This document shows positions 20,983-33,445 of a stretch of 64,000 nucleotides of DNA, in pieces. The translations under genes and the position numbers were made by a program. Numbering within the stretch: position 1 is the stretch's first letter; each line of letters begins with the position of its first letter. The notes beneath the pieces are model-generated. The model did not search any database, was not told the DNA's origin, and worked only from the letters and a program-made list of their open reading frames with translations. Origin of the DNA: Aquatica leii (Eukaryota > Arthropoda > Insecta > Coleoptera > Lampyridae). The stretch spans positions 176,158,882 through 176,222,881 of the forward strand of contig CM069433.1 in assembly GCA_035610365.1 (NCBI GenBank), given 5' to 3'.

Positions 20983-23900
20983 ATGGAGGGACAAAATGAA
21001 TACATAATTCAATGGAACTGCAATGGTCTGATACGGCGATATTGCTTCCGGAAATTAATGATGAGGGATTACAACCCATGCTTAATGTGCCTACAGGAAA
21101 CACATTTAATACCTCGACGCCCGTACGCATTAAAAGGATATAGAATCCTGCGGAAAGATGTGGATGCGGATCGAGCTAGTGGGGGAGTAGCCATTCTCCT
21201 AAGAAACGATATAGGTTCGTCGGAAGTTCCTATTGTTACAAACCTGCAGGCAATAGCAGTAAGACTAGCAGGCCCCGTTAACCTCACTATCTGTAACATA
21301 TACTTGCCTAACGCCGATTAGAGATCACAAGAACTCGAAGAGCTGTTAAGACAATTACCACGACCATATCTTGTAGCTGGTGATTTCAACGCCCATAATA
21401 AACTATTGGGTTCTGCCACCGTAAACGCGACAGGTAATTGGGTAGAAAATGTGGTCGACAATAACAATTTAGTAGTGCTGAACAATGGCTCACTAACATT
21501 CATGAACGCGAGAGCTAATACATTCTCAGCGATAGATCTCTCCCTGTGCACGGCGGACGTAGCGCACAAGATCGAATGGACTACATTAGACCACCTGCAT
21601 GACAGCGATCATTTTCCTATAGCCATGTCTTTTGGACTTGGACACCATTTGAGCGTTGCTCTCAAAAGATGGTTGTTGCGACGTGCAGATTGGGAAACAT
21701 ATAGAGCTAATCTGGTTATTCCCGAGCTATCTGGCACTGTCGACGGAGCAGTAGCGGCTTTGAGCACCGCAATCCTGCATGCTGCCCAAAACAGCATTCC
21801 GGTAGGAGGGGAAACAGCTCGAAAAACGCCAGTTTCATGGTGGAACAATAGAATGAGACAGGCTTTAAGAGAAAAGAAGCGCTTCTTTAATATATTTAAG
21901 AGGCAACCAACGTTAGAAAACATTATTGCTTTTAAGAAAGCCAGAGCGCACGCACGACGAACGCTGCTAGAAATCAAACGTGCGTCATGGAGAGATTATG
22001 CATGATGATCAACAGATTAACACCGACAGCCGAGGTATGGCGTAGGATTAAAGCGGTGGCAGGGACAAAGAAAAACCCAGCATTCATTAAACTCAGTGTG
22101 AACGGTCACACGCTGGATAAGGCAATAGACGTTGCAGAAGCATTTGCGGACCAATTTGAAACCGTCAGTAGTTCCAATAACCACGATGCGACCTCCCTAG
22201 AAACAAATCACGAGCTGTTAGAGCTAGACGAGCAACACGGTAACTTACCGATTAACGCTCCATTTAGACAATCTGAATTTGAAAAGGCCTTAAAAAAATG
22301 TAAAAAGTCTGTACCAGGACCGGATAGAATCCCCTACGAATTTGTCAGGGAAGGTTTCTCTATACATTTCTGACTTTATACAACAACATTTGGAACAAGG
22401 GTACATATCCTACCACCTGGAAAGAAGCCGTGATCGTGACGATTCCAAAAGAAGGTAAAGATCTCACACAACCCTCCAGCTACAGGCCGATTAGTCTAAC
22501 TTGCTGTTTAGGCAAAATTTTAGAAAAGATGGTAAGTGACAGAATCATGTGGCACTTGGAGTCACACCAGCTCCTCGTCGAACACCAAGCCGGGTTTAGA
22601 CAGCGCAGATCGACGTTAGACCAAATCGTATACCTAGAAAGAGCGGTTCTAGAAGCATTCAGAAAACGCGAGCATGCCGTAGCTGTCTTTTTTGACATCG
22701 AAAAGGCTTACGACACGGCAAGACAAAAGGGAATTTTACGTAAACTGTACGATTGGAGATTAAAGGGCAACGTCCTGAAATTTGTCGCTTCGTTCTTAGA
22801 CGACAGAAGTTTTAGAGTACGAGTGGCCAACGAGTTGTCTTCCAGAAGAAGCTTAGAAAACGGAGTGCCGCAAGGGTCCACGCTCAGTGTGACTCTTTTT
22901 GCCTTCGAGGTGAATGATCTAGCAGCATCGATAGACCCAGCCATTTGTAGATGTCATTATGTTGACGATTTGGCAATTAACACAATACTGGTGAACTCGG
23001 CAAAGATGGGCTTTCGATTCTCAGCGTCGAAGACGCAAACCATGTATTTTTGTCGAATGAGAAAACCACACTATGGACCGCTCTTACATTTAAACGAAAC
23101 ACCTATAGCCTGCAAAGAAACGATCCGATTTCTAGGAATTACCTTTGACTCAAAATTGACATGGAAACCGCACATTCTAGAGCTCGTACAAAAATGTAAA
23201 CTAGCTCTGAACGCATTAAGAGCAATTTCCAGGAGTAAGTTTGGGGGAGAAACAAAGACGCTGTTGGACATCTACAGTTCGATGAACTTAGCAAAAATTG
23301 ACTATAGCTGCGTAGCGTACGCTTCTGCCCGCAAGACAACGCTCGCATTGTTTGATGCAGTACAGAACTCGGCTGTATGATGCTGCCTAGGCGCTTTCCG
23401 CACCAGCCCGATAGCAAGTTTACTGAGCGAAGCAGGAGTATCGCCTTTGAAAACGAGACGCGCGTACTCGCTCACCAACTACAGTATCAATATAAGGGCG
23501 CAACCGAGACATCGGAATTTTATCGTTATGTTCAGAGGTAGGGCGGGTACATCGGAAAACCCACTATATCAAGACCGGCCGGCGTGCGAGTACTGGAATT
23601 AACAAATAAGTTGAGATATACGATTCCACTCCCACTGAAGACAAATATAATAGAATACCCGCCGTGGACTAAAGAGGAACCATCAGTCCATTTAGAATTA
23701 AACAATTCACTGAAAGCAAATAGGACCGCAGAGGAACACCGAAATGCCTTCGAAAAAACCCTGGATAATTACTCAGACTCGATCGTCATTTACACCGATG
23801 GATCTAAAAATCATCATGGCGTAGGAGCAGCCATTGTTGTGGGAAATGACATTCACACTTGGTCACTACCACCAGATGCCACAGTATACCTTGCAGAACA

Positions 23901-24571
23901 ATACGCGGTCTGGCAGGCGCTTAAATTCTGCGATTTCTCCAGTCGACAAAAATATGTAATAGCCACTGACTCCATCAATGTAATCAACAGTCTACACAAA
24001 GTAAGTCCCCAAGACCTCATGTTGGTGATGATAACAGACACCCTGGAGCATCTTAAATTAAATAAAAAGAATATTATCTTTATACCGGGACACAGTGGCA
24101 TACCAGAAAACGAAAGTGCAGACGAAGCAGCGCGTAGAGCTGCGTGTCGCGATACGATCGACGTTGACATATATCTTCCCGGAAATCTAAAAAAAATTCT
24201 AAAAAAAAAGCTGAAAGGACCGGTGGATGGAAACAAACAACAACTTAAACCATATCAAAAAGGACATTAATCGATGAAAAGGATCTGAAAAACTGGGAAG
24301 ACAAGATCAAACTAGAATTACAAGGTTTCGGATTGGACACACTCGAATGACACACGTATATATACTAACCTCCTCGAATCGACCATCTTGTAATTACTGC
24401 AACAATCATGCCCTTACAGTTAACCACCTGCTGTGTCAATGCGCCGCATTAAATAATATAAGAAATATGTGTGGGTTAACGAATAATATAGAAGAAACAC
24501 TCACCACAGAGGAAGGTATCGAAAAAACAATAAGATTCATAAAAATAATTGGAGGATATCGACAATTATAG
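20983..24571 (+). pseudogene. I element ORF2: endonuclease, RT and RNase H
   Basis: In order: APE endonuclease (IIQWNCNGL, LQETHL, GDFNAHN, SDHFPI); RT (SSYRPISLT, FFDIEKAYDT, GVPQGSTLSVTLF, catalytic HYVDDLAI); RNase H (IYTDGSK, ATDSINVI, GHSGIPENESADEAARRA); and a terminal zinc-binding motif CNYCNNHALTVNHLLCQC. It nicks target DNA and reverse-transcribes the element RNA in place. Disabling changes include TAG at 21319, frameshifts near 22003, 22360, 23580 and 24225, TGA at 23378, and an apparent deletion of about 60 bases just after YVDD. Domain order and the C-terminal motif fit the I clade. Confidence 0.85.
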
Positions 24572-24634
24572 TGGGGAAAGGGGGATAGGTTAAAGCGCTA
24601 ATGACGCTATAAACACAAAAAAAATTATTATTAT

Positions 24635-24735
24635 CAACATAAAACATTAAAAATAATGAGAAGGTTTAGAAATTTATTAAAAAATAAAAAATAAAATAAA
24701 ATAATATAATAAAACTCATTAATTAATGGAAAAAA
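24635..24735 (+). repeat. PLE-C terminal repeat, inverted copy (second part)
   Basis: This is the plus-orientation end of PLE-C, matching the inverse of 16676-16730 and 54880-54960 (GAGAAGGTTTAGAAATTTAT, then AT-rich). The hammerhead segment expected between 19177 and this point is absent. The recombinase exon resumes just beyond it. Confidence 0.5.
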
Positions 24736-25060
24736 TAAACTTTAATATTCAAGCAGGCCTTAAGCATCGAATATTTTAACCATAATGAAAAAGGTTTTTT
24801 TAGTTTACTTTCTTTGTCAAAATAGGAAAATAAAACATTTTCATAAATCTTAATTATTTGCATTTCTGTACACCAACTTTGAAAATATTTGTATTCTGCT
24901 TCGTACACTTTTTTGATTTTGTAGGGAGAAAATTATTTCGTACATTTTCTGCGACATTTCTAATTTCAGGTAGAGTGGAGGAAATGCCCTCTTCTTCAAT
25001 AATTAGATTTAGGTAAAAAAATTTTAAAGTGTATTTATCACAAAATAAAAAATATGTCAA
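24736..25060 (-). pseudogene. Tyrosine recombinase (Crypton-like), N-terminal exon
   Basis: The minus strand encodes EEGISSTLPEIRNVAENVRN, NFLPTKSKK, then, after losing one A in an A-run, YEAEYKYFQSWC, ENVLFSYFDKESKL and LKYSMLKACLNIK. This is the N-terminal SAM-like DNA-binding domain that precedes the catalytic domain in insect Crypton-like recombinases. The exon is cut at its 3' side by PLE-C and resumes at 16656. I see no clear upstream exon or start codon; the open frame before EEGISS may be intronic. Confidence 0.6.
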
Positions 25061-27179
25061 TTTTAAATTTTCGAATGTTAAATTTGAATTTTTGCCAACT
25101 TATTTACAAAAAAAATTTTTTTTTCTAATCAATAAAAGAAAATATGTAATATAAATTTATTTTTACATATAATTTCCAAAATAGAAAAAATAGTCTATGA
25201 TGAAACTAATAACGACAATGTAAGTTTTAATTTACGATTATAATAAATTTATTTAGTTATGAGTAAAAAAAATCAAAAACGTTATTAAATTATTGCTTTA
25301 GTTTTTATTTAATTTACCATTTTTAGATACACATAAACATATTCATTTTAAACAATTTACATTGTGCTGCAAACACTTTTATATATTTTAAAAACTGTAC
25401 CTGTATTTAATTATATATGCTTTAAAATAATTTTCATAGTTGAGTAATTCAATTAAAACCTTAAACTGTTTAGCGCTTTTAAAATTAGTGTACAGTTAAG
25501 TTGAAACTTCGGAGAATCTAACTTTACCTAATAATTTAAAAAACCCATTTGCGTTTTAACTATTAAATTAATGTTGTAATTTAAAGAAAACGTAACACTT
25601 GAATGATCTACTTGTCAACTTTTTTTAAAAAGAAATTAGCAGATGTTGCATGTGTTGTTTACAACAATCAAATTTAGGTAAAAATCGATTAGTGATTTAT
25701 TGGTGTTACTGTAGGAAGTTGTAAAGTTGAACCTTTAGTAAGATGTAAACTAGAAAAAAGTTGTTCTAAGTAAACATATACAACATACTGATATTACCAT
25801 TGATACACTGCTTAATAACTATTTTTTAAATATTTCTTAATATGAGTTATATAGTTTATAGCATTCTAGTAATACGCAAAGTAGTTAAACCACTTCCTTT
25901 AAGTGCATGTAGCAATTTATGTGTTACACTAAACTCGAACAAATGCGCAACAACGCTTTGGAAATGTTTTATGGAAGTCGTGCGATGCATTACATTAAAC
26001 GAAACTTATTTTATTGCAAATGCAAAAAAATTATTATTTTTAAACAATAGTTCTCGATATAATCAGCAAAATTCTAAATGTAGTTTATAAATGTTTGAAC
26101 AAGAAACAATACAAAGTACGAATTCGCTTCGAAAAAGTTCGAGATTATACTAAAAGGCTACCAAAAAAAGCTTAAAAAGAACTATTCATTACTAAACAAG
26201 TTGAGTTTCTCAAGTCTTGATTGCAAGAAGTGCTGAACTAAAATTTGCACGACGATCTATAAAAGTTTTATTGTTTTATAGCCGAAGAGGTGCATTCTTG
26301 ATTTTATAGACAGATTTCAAGTAGAGCATTGAGTTTTATGTCTTCAATAACAATGATAGAAATTGGCAATAGGTTACTCTGTTATTACTTTTATACGGAT
26401 TGGTTACATATGCAATTTCCAAATCATTAACCACCATAATTCATATTCTAGTTGTTTGTTCTATTAATTAACGTTTAAAATTAGTCGGCGAAAGCATCGA
26501 ATTTGATTACATTTAACATAAATCATTTTAATGACTAAAATAACGTATGTTTATTTTAAGTTTTACAAAACCACATTAGAATTTAATTACATAATTTTTT
26601 TAAATTGTACATTATTCGTTTTTGAATGTATAGAAAAATACTAATATAAAAAAAATTAATAAACAATTTTGAACGTCAGTAAACAAAAAGTCTAAATTAC
26701 GTTCATTTATAAACATTTAGAAGTAATAACAAAAACTATACGAAAAGTGATGATAGACATTGATACTTGGGTTATTTAAAGTATGTTTACATGCCGGTTG
26801 CAAAAATCTATTATTGTTTTATTCAGAAATTTAAATTTTTTGAGTGATTGCTTTTTCAATTTTCGTATTTGTTTTAAACGATTAAAAAATCTAACAATGA
26901 TTTCTACTATTTTTTACTTACTACTTTTTAAGCTCTACAAAAATATGTTTTTAAATTTTTTATCTGACGTTTCATCTCCGAGAAATCATCATCAACTGAT
27001 TTTTGTAATTGTCACAAAAAAGAAACACTTCGCATTCGGTAGAATTTTTAAATAAAAGTTATCACACATTGTGGTTCTAAAGCCTAAGAATAAACATGAG
27101 TTTTAATATTTTTTTACTATTAACCTAGTAGTTAATGCAATATTTCTATTTCTTTACTTCGCATTATTGTTGAAAACGT
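25061..27179. other. AT-rich stretch, no gene recognised
   Basis: Both strands are stop-rich. The open frames at 25842-26090 and 26783-27055 have no domain and a composition like the flanks. A hammerhead-like scrap at 26962-27000 is discussed among the rejected items. Confidence 0.3.
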
Positions 27180-29795
27180 TGTTACAAGCTTTAGGTCTTA
27201 CGAACCTTGCACGGCCAACTCACACAGTCGGAGATAGGGTAGGTTCAAGGGAATTATGCTTAAGGGCGCCAGATCTAATCCAAATTAACACTTCTGCCTC
27301 GATCACGACAGACGGTCCAAATTTGTAACTAAATTTGAGGTTTGTAATCCTTGTCACTCTGATGTTCGAGTAGTCAAAATTTGTTACTAGGTAACGACAA
27401 TTAAAAGAGAAAGGTATGTTGCCATAAAAGAAAGATTAACAAGTAAAACAACTTTAATTTAATAACGTCGATGATTAACACAAGTATATCGAACTCTCAG
27501 TGCATAAATGCCAGCAGTATCGGCAACACACAATACATATGTAAGTTAAGTCGAAGCGAACAGTGAAGAAAATTGTGTTACGTACGAAATTTTCATTACG
27601 GAAAACCCTGTATATGAATTAAAATTAGATTCCGGTTTTGACGCCCTCTACCGATCTTTTCTCGTGACTGTCATTTTACGACAAAATCGTGAAGCTGTCA
27701 ACTACAGTAACGTGCCGGTGCCGAGGATTTCGAATTGATTCTTAAATTTTTAAGAACATCACCTGTGATGAACACAAATTTATAAGGCGATTGCGATTTT
27801 ATTATGATTCTTTCGGCACAGGCCGGTTTCCACCACGTTGCCAGCCCATTGTGTGTTTCAAGCAGTAATAAGGATTCATAAGTACCATTAATGAATATCA
27901 CTACCGAGCATACAAGCTGTTGTGAGGGACAGCTACTTAAATAACCTCGAGGTCTTGTCGAACAATGCGTCGGAGATGTTGACTTAGGAATAGAAGTCGA
28001 GTGGGTTATCAGCCACCTATTCTAAATTGCTACCTACAGTATCCGATACAACGGGTTTTTATATAATATTTCATGATTTATTAATACTAATTTTGTAGCT
28101 TCCTATTCTTCGTGAGTTAGTGTGTGACACGATTTGCTTTTAAAGATTTATTACAGGCCGCTGGCGGGGTAAACGTTTTCTTTGCGTAAGTGGACACTGG
28201 AATTCGGGTGAGTTTATTTGCTTAATTTTTATATCGTTGTCACGAAAATTACTCACAGAATTTTTATTAATATTAATGACCGTAATTACGTTTATTGCTT
28301 ATGTACCAATAAAGTAACTCTAACCATTGATTTAACTGTATCGCATGCTGTGTGTAAAAAAACATATTTACAACGAGATTTTCTGTGCTGTTCATTTCGA
28401 CCTAACTTAAATGTGTATTGTGTGTTGCCGATACTGCGGGCATTCATGCACTGAAACTTCGACATAATCTTGTAAATCTTATGTGTTGCGACATCAAAGT
28501 TTTCTACACTTGTTAACGATAATTGTTAGTTTTTCTAGTATTTATGGATTGAGAATTTAATGTATAGCTGTCAATTTGTTACGCTACTAAATTAAAGTTG
28601 TTATATTTGTTAATTATACTTAGAAATCATTCAAGCATGGATGAGTGAAGCAATTTCATATACTTTTGTTAATATTCGACGTTAACACATTAAAATATTT
28701 GTTAATCTCTCTTGTTATTTTTTTCTTTCTCCTGTAATTCTCGTTATCTGTTAACTAATTTTGGTTACTCGAACATCAGAGTAATAAGGATTACGAACCT
28801 CAAATTTAGTTACACGTTTGGACCGTCTGTCGTGATCGAGGCAGAAGTGTTAATTTGGATTTGATCTGGCGCCCTTAAGCATATTTCCTGTGAACCTCCC
28901 CTACCTCCGACTGTGTGAGTTGGCCGTGCAAGGTTCGTAAAACATAAAGCTTGTAACAATTGCGTAGTAAATATTGTTTGGTACACAGCAGGCGATACAC
29001 ACAAAATAATTAATGATACTACCTTAATGGTATTAAAACAATGATAGTAATTACGGAATTAACAATAGGTAAAGTTTCGTGAGCGACCTTTCTGACAGCG
29101 ATAAAATAAGTAAATAAACTTACGCACGATCCAGCACCTACTTGGTAGAAGAAAACGTTTTCCCCGACAAGTGAGCCTGAAATAAATTTGAGTAGCAAAT
29201 CGTGTCAACACCATGACTCACGAAATCAAGATCTACAGAAATTGTTAATTATTGCTAAAGAAAGTACACATAACATAACCCGGTTGTCGAATGCTGTTGT
29301 ACACCTTCAATGAAAGTTGGTTTCGCAGGTGCTTGCCGCATGAGTAGGATCTCGCAGAAACGTGATTGTCTTCGGTTTATTTAGTTTTAACCGTAGGCCT
29401 TATAGATAGAGTTATACTCGTCCCATGAAAGTATTTGTCGATAATAATCCCTCATAATTCGTTATTGAATAGAAACATGTCGGCCAGAACGTGGTGGAAC
29501 GGCTATCAAATTAACGAGAAATTACAACAGAATTCTAATAAAACGGAAGCAATTATCTTACCCTGTGACGACTCAAATATTTTACAAACGTAATGAAATT
29601 ATAATTTGATTTCCATTATTAAGGATGTCCTTCGAAATGATTTTAAAGCCACATAGGCCATTTTATGCAGTTGACAGCTTAACGATTTCGTCGTAAAATG
29701 ACAGTCACAAGAAAAGATCGGCAAAGGGCGTCAAAACCGGAATCTATTTTTAATTCAATATACAGAGTACTCCGTTAGAAAAACGTAACGTAACA
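27180..29795 (-). repeat. Solo LTR, family S, minus orientation, split by another LTR
   Basis: Inverted ends TGTTAC...CGTAACA with a perfect 4-bp duplication ACGT at 27176-27179 and 29796-29799 mark this copy. It contains a whole second solo LTR (27576-28959) plus that insertion's own 4-bp duplication. Removing them leaves about 1.23 kb, the same as the copy at 5751-6974. The 27180-27575 part is the inverse of 28390-28959 of the nested copy, confirming a single family. Confidence 0.7.
27576..28959 (+). repeat. Solo LTR, family S, nested (1.38 kb)
   Basis: It starts TGTTACGTACG and ends CTTGTAACA, with the duplication ATTG at 27572-27575 and 28960-28963. It carries TGGCGCC near its 3' end and GTAAG-type donor-like sequences after TTTTC in the middle, as other copies do. 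It lies inside a minus-oriented copy of its own family. Confidence 0.7.
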
Positions 29796-29799
29796 ACGT

Positions 29800-30289
29800 T
29801 GTAGCATATTTTGAAGTTATAGATGAAATTTTACAAAGAAAAATTTAATATGTTGACTTAGTAACGTTATTTTCGTAACAAACCGTGTATATTTTTTTTT
29901 GTATATGAATAAAATCAGAGTAATGGAAACGGGTGGATAAACAATCCAAGCTCGATTAAAGCGTAAAAAAATAAGCGATTAAAGCTGCTAACCGCGCGGT
30001 ACTCAGTAAAAGTAGTACCAATGTTTTTTGCGTTAAATAAATTTTCGTTTAAATATAAAAGAAATTATTAATAGTATCATTGTGCATTTGAAATAATCGG
30101 ATTGTACGTTGTTTAAAATTTGAAAAATGTTTATTCGTGCTACCTATTTTGAAATAAATTAAATGTTGCACAATTTTGAATCATACTTTTGTTCATGGAT
30201 ATTTTTGAAAAGTGCTGCCATTTTGATCGCCGTTTTGAACCCAAGACAAACATTAAAAAAGTTCTAGATACAAAATTTTCACCATGAAA
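29800..30289. other. AT-rich stretch, no gene recognised
   Basis: No open frame or repeat can be named. It lies between the solo LTR and the outer end of PLE-B. Confidence 0.3.
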
Positions 30290-30337
30290 CAAAATAAAAT
30301 AGTTTCTGGGTAAATGGTGTATATATTTATTAAAAAA

Positions 30338-30380
30338 CTCACAAGCTTTTGAACGTAGTCTACGTTCTTCGTCAGATGAC
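30338..30380 (-). ncRNA. Hammerhead-like motif, PLE-B left copy (G12 replaced)
   Basis: The minus strand reads GUCAU, box CUGACGA, an extra A, helix II GAACGU/ACGUUC around a 5-nt loop, then AAA where GAA is expected, self-complementary AGCU, U, and GUGAG pairing back to helix I. The missing G is the proposed general base of the ribozyme, so activity is doubtful. Confidence 0.45.
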
Positions 30381-30524
30381 AATTAATAAAATGACAATTA
30401 TAAATCTAAGGTAACTAGAAAAAACAAATGTTAGAAAAACTTGATAAATGTTGTAAGTTCTTTTAGCTACAGCATTTGCTTAAAAATCTAAAGAAAAACC
30501 ACCATTAAAAACTCTAGACGTCGC

Positions 30525-30902
30525 TTATAGTTGTTGTTGGATAAAGTAAAGATCAGGAAATAACAGGTAACCAGATGTCAGATAACTCATAACCATTGTC
30601 CCTGTTAAAGTTTTGGGTACTTTAATAATTTCAATCGCTTCTCTGATCTTTCTTAAATGCCAGTTTTTGGTTTTAGCAATCGTTATAGTTTTTTCGAAGT
30701 TTATGCCATGTAAAGTGTTTAGCGCATGTTCGGTAATGGCAGATTTAGAAGGTTGAAGTAAACGAAGATGTTTTTTGTGTTCTTTTAGTCTAGTTTTAAT
30801 AGTTCTACCAGTTTCTCCAATATAAACCTTGTCACAAGCGCATGGAAATTGATACACTCCACAGGTGTTATGTGGAATTTTATCTTTAACAGGACTCAAC
30901 AA
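30525..30902 (-). pseudogene. PLE-B GIY-YIG endonuclease, left copy
   Basis: The minus strand encodes the PLE nuclease: CGVYQFPCACDKVYIGETG, TRLKEHKKHLRLLQPSKS, ITEHALNTLHGINF and RKIREAIEIIK, ending near the 3' UTR. The PLE-type CAC cysteines precede YIGETG. The 125-codon frame is open, but the RT upstream in the same strand is degraded and interrupted, so the copy is inactive. It is very similar to the partner at 33446-33796. Confidence 0.75.
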
Positions 30903-31339
30903 ATTTTTAATTTTTGTGGTAGTATTATAAGTAACTTAAATGTCATGTTTCTTCAGTATTCTTTCAATTTTGTCACCTATATTGGCAGCAAAAAGTAGAA
31001 CAACAAAATTGTGGCTTATAGTTGAATCATTTGGTACAGTAGGTCTAGTTTTTGGTTGAAGATACTTTTTAATTTGTTTTTTGTTAAAACCATTTCTTAT
31101 AAAAACTTTCCCAAGGTAATCTAATTCTTCTAGTAATTTATCTTAATGGCAAATTGTCATCGCACGGTTGTATAGTATATTGTGCCAATTGTTTAAAATT
31201 TCTGAGATGGATGATGATGAGAATTTGCGTTTATATGTTGATCCGCATGTGTTGGTTTTCGATAAACTGATTGTATTAAAGTACCATCTGGTTTTCTTCC
31301 TATCTTTACATCAAGAAAAGGTAAGATACGATTAATTTC

Positions 31340-31574
31340 TTTTTCAATTTTGTGTTTGGGTTTGCTTATTTAAGTATTGAAAAAAAAATTGTAGTTCATC
31401 TTCACTATGGGACCAGATTGCAAAAACATCATCAACATATCTAAGCAACAGTTCAGGTTTTTTAAATTCAAATTTTAAAGCTTCTTCTTCAAAATGCTCC
31501 ATAAAGTAATTTTCGTAGTATTCTTGTTGTTTCGAAACGGATCTCAGCTGCTTCACGATCTGATGCTTTTGCAA
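31340..31574 (-). pseudogene. PLE-B reverse transcriptase fragment, left copy
   Basis: The minus strand shows ENYFMEHFEEEALKFEF, then the RT active site LLRYVDDVFAIWSHSED and [10 protein letters not shown]. Upstream of FMEHFE the sequence is out of frame and ends at the inverted junction near 31560. RT sequence continues downstream, frame-shifted, to about 30910. Confidence 0.7.
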
Positions 31575-31594
31575 TCTGGTCCCATGGTGAAGAT

Positions 31595-32947
31595 TGTTAC
31601 AAGCTTCTACTAATTTACGAACCCTGCACCGCGAACTTACTGTAGGATTGAAACAATACCTATCGGAGAAAGAAGAGGTCCAAGTGATTTTATTTTAATA
31701 GACGCCAGTTTTTTTTGCAGTTATAGCTCCTGTTAGATCAGTACAGGAGGCCCGAAGCTTATATAAAATTGTTAAGGTTCGTAAAGCTGGAGGAAACGAA
31801 GAAATAAACTAAATCATTAAGCACAATTGCACTTTAATTACTTTAAAAGGATGACTTAGAGATTACAATTAGTATCAACAACAATTAGAGATAATTTAAT
31901 AGTATCACAGTAGGTAAATTTAGTTTGAGTACAAATATACGTAGGTACTAAAGCATCTGAAGTATCGGCAATTTACAATACACTTAAATCATAAGTGTAA
32001 CAACCAGGACGTACAAAAATCTTTGTAAGTAAATTATATTAATATTAATAATAATTGACAGGTGACGTAATTAGCATGGGATCGCAATTTAACTTAATCT
32101 AATTGACTAATAGTAATAAGAAGCAAATCATTTCATACGTTTCGACACGATTAGTGAATATGATTTATGAGCAGCACCGTAGCGACAACGAATAGTTAAA
32201 ATAAAAATTGACTTACCAAGATTCAGGTGTACTTTTAGAAAACGTTTTCCTACCCGTGTCCTGTAATCAAACTACCTGAAAATAATCGTGTTTACCTGGT
32301 GACTCACAAACTCTAGAACAAGTAAAAAGAAACATTTACAAAAGATAAGAAAACCGAAACGTATCGTATGCTGTTACACATGCTCTTTCGTCCAAGGTGG
32401 TATTAGTTATCAATTGCCTCCGAATGGAACTATCAATCGTATCTGGTACATATGCACTTTCGCACAAGGTGGTACTATTTAAACGTCAATGTCTCCGAAT
32501 AGAAATTCAATTGTATCTGCCCTTGTATGGCAGAGTTCATAGGTCCAATGCTTCCTATTAAAACTTTTCCAACGTAGATTTTAAACTTGTACAGACAAGG
32601 AAACCCAGATTTGGGAGGTAGCACATAGTGCTAATGAAAAAACATGGAAATTATACCTTTAATCCAAAAAAAACGAATAGAAAGCACTTACCTTGCGTTG
32701 AATAAATTCATTAACTATAGATCATTATACATCATGTCACAACACGTGGATGTTTTAAGAAAGTAATTTTTAATTTACGCAGATATCAGGTTATGTAGCG
32801 AACAATGTCAAAGTAAAAATTACCACCTGTCGTTTACTCAGTCGGAAGGGACCAACGATGCTCGATAGATGGCGTCGAGAAACGGAAAAGTAACGTTAAT
32901 TCAACCAATATACAGGGTATTGTATTTTTAAATTTATGCACGTAACA
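31595..32947 (-). repeat. Solo LTR, family S, inside PLE-B (1.35 kb)
   Basis: Ends TGTTAC (31595) and CGTAACA (32947) are flanked by AGAT at 31591-31594 and 32948-32951. The insertion splits the PLE-B RT codons AIWSHGED / ELQ. On the minus strand it is an inverse match to 5751-6974 throughout, including the CTCGACGCCATCTATCG stretch. It carries no open frame. Confidence 0.75.
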
Positions 32948-32951
32948 AGAT

Positions 32952-33445
32952 GAACTACAAAATTTTTCTTCAATACCTAAATAATCAACACTCAAACGTA
33001 AAATTTAGTATTGAAAAAAAAATTAATGGTGCCTTACCTTTTCTTGATGTAAAGATAGAACAAAAAACAGATGGTACTTTAATACATTCAGTTTATTTAA
33101 AACCAACATATATCAATATATAAACGTAAATTCTCATCATCATCCATCTCAGAAATTTGGAACAATTCGCTCATTATACAACTGTGCGATGACAATTTGC
33201 CATCAAGATAAATTACCAGAAGAATTAGATTACCTTGAGAAAGTTTTAATAAGAAATGGTTTTAACAAAGACTAATTAAAAAGTATCTTCGACCAAAAAC
33301 TAAAGCTACTGTACCAAATGATTCAACTATAAGCCACAATCTTGTTGTTCTACCTTTTGTTGCAAATATAAATGACAAAATTGGAAGAATACTGAAGAAA
33401 CATGACATTAAAGTTGCTTATAATACTACCACATAAATTAAAAAT
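32952..33445 (+). pseudogene. PLE-B reverse transcriptase fragment, right copy
   Basis: The plus strand continues the RT after the solo LTR with GAPYLFLDVKIE-like thumb sequence around 33030 and further broken frames to 33430. Several stops are present. The part before the LTR (31561-31594) reads FAIWSHGED. Confidence 0.55.

Larger units (their letters stand above)
19178..24622 (+). mobile_element. I-type non-LTR retrotransposon, full length but inactive
   Basis: A 5' UTR (19178-19627), ORF1 (19628-20480) and ORF2 (20983-24571) lie in order. The insertion is flanked by AATTATTATTAT at 19166-19177 and 24623-24634. Because I elements end in TAA-like repeats, part of this may be tail rather than target duplication. 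GC content is higher than in the flanks. RNase H after the RT places it in the I group rather than Jockey or CR1. It interrupts the PLE-C terminal repeat. Confidence 0.75.
16660..24735 (-). mobile_element. PLE-C composite: Penelope-like element plus inverted terminal repeat, split by an I element
   Basis: A minus-oriented PLE body (about 16665-18850) has its terminal repeat at 16665-17040. At its 5' side it meets a short end of another repeat (18855-18915), fused to a plus-oriented, inverted terminal repeat at 18916-19177, which resumes at 24635-24735 after the I element. The whole interrupts an exon of the tyrosine-recombinase gene. A solo copy of the same terminal repeat lies at 54870-55215. 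The boundaries are approximate because the ends are AT-rich. Confidence 0.6.

Noticed and set aside
26962..27000. A fifth hammerhead-like motif on the minus strand (UUGAUGA, GAUUUC/GAGAU-like stem, GAAACGUC).
   Set aside because: The first base of the box is U instead of C and helix I does not pair; no PLE coding sequence is nearby. It may be a decayed end.
25842..27055. Two open frames of 82 and 90 codons, possible host genes.
   Set aside because: Composition equals the flanks, and there are no motifs, splice signals or matching repeats.
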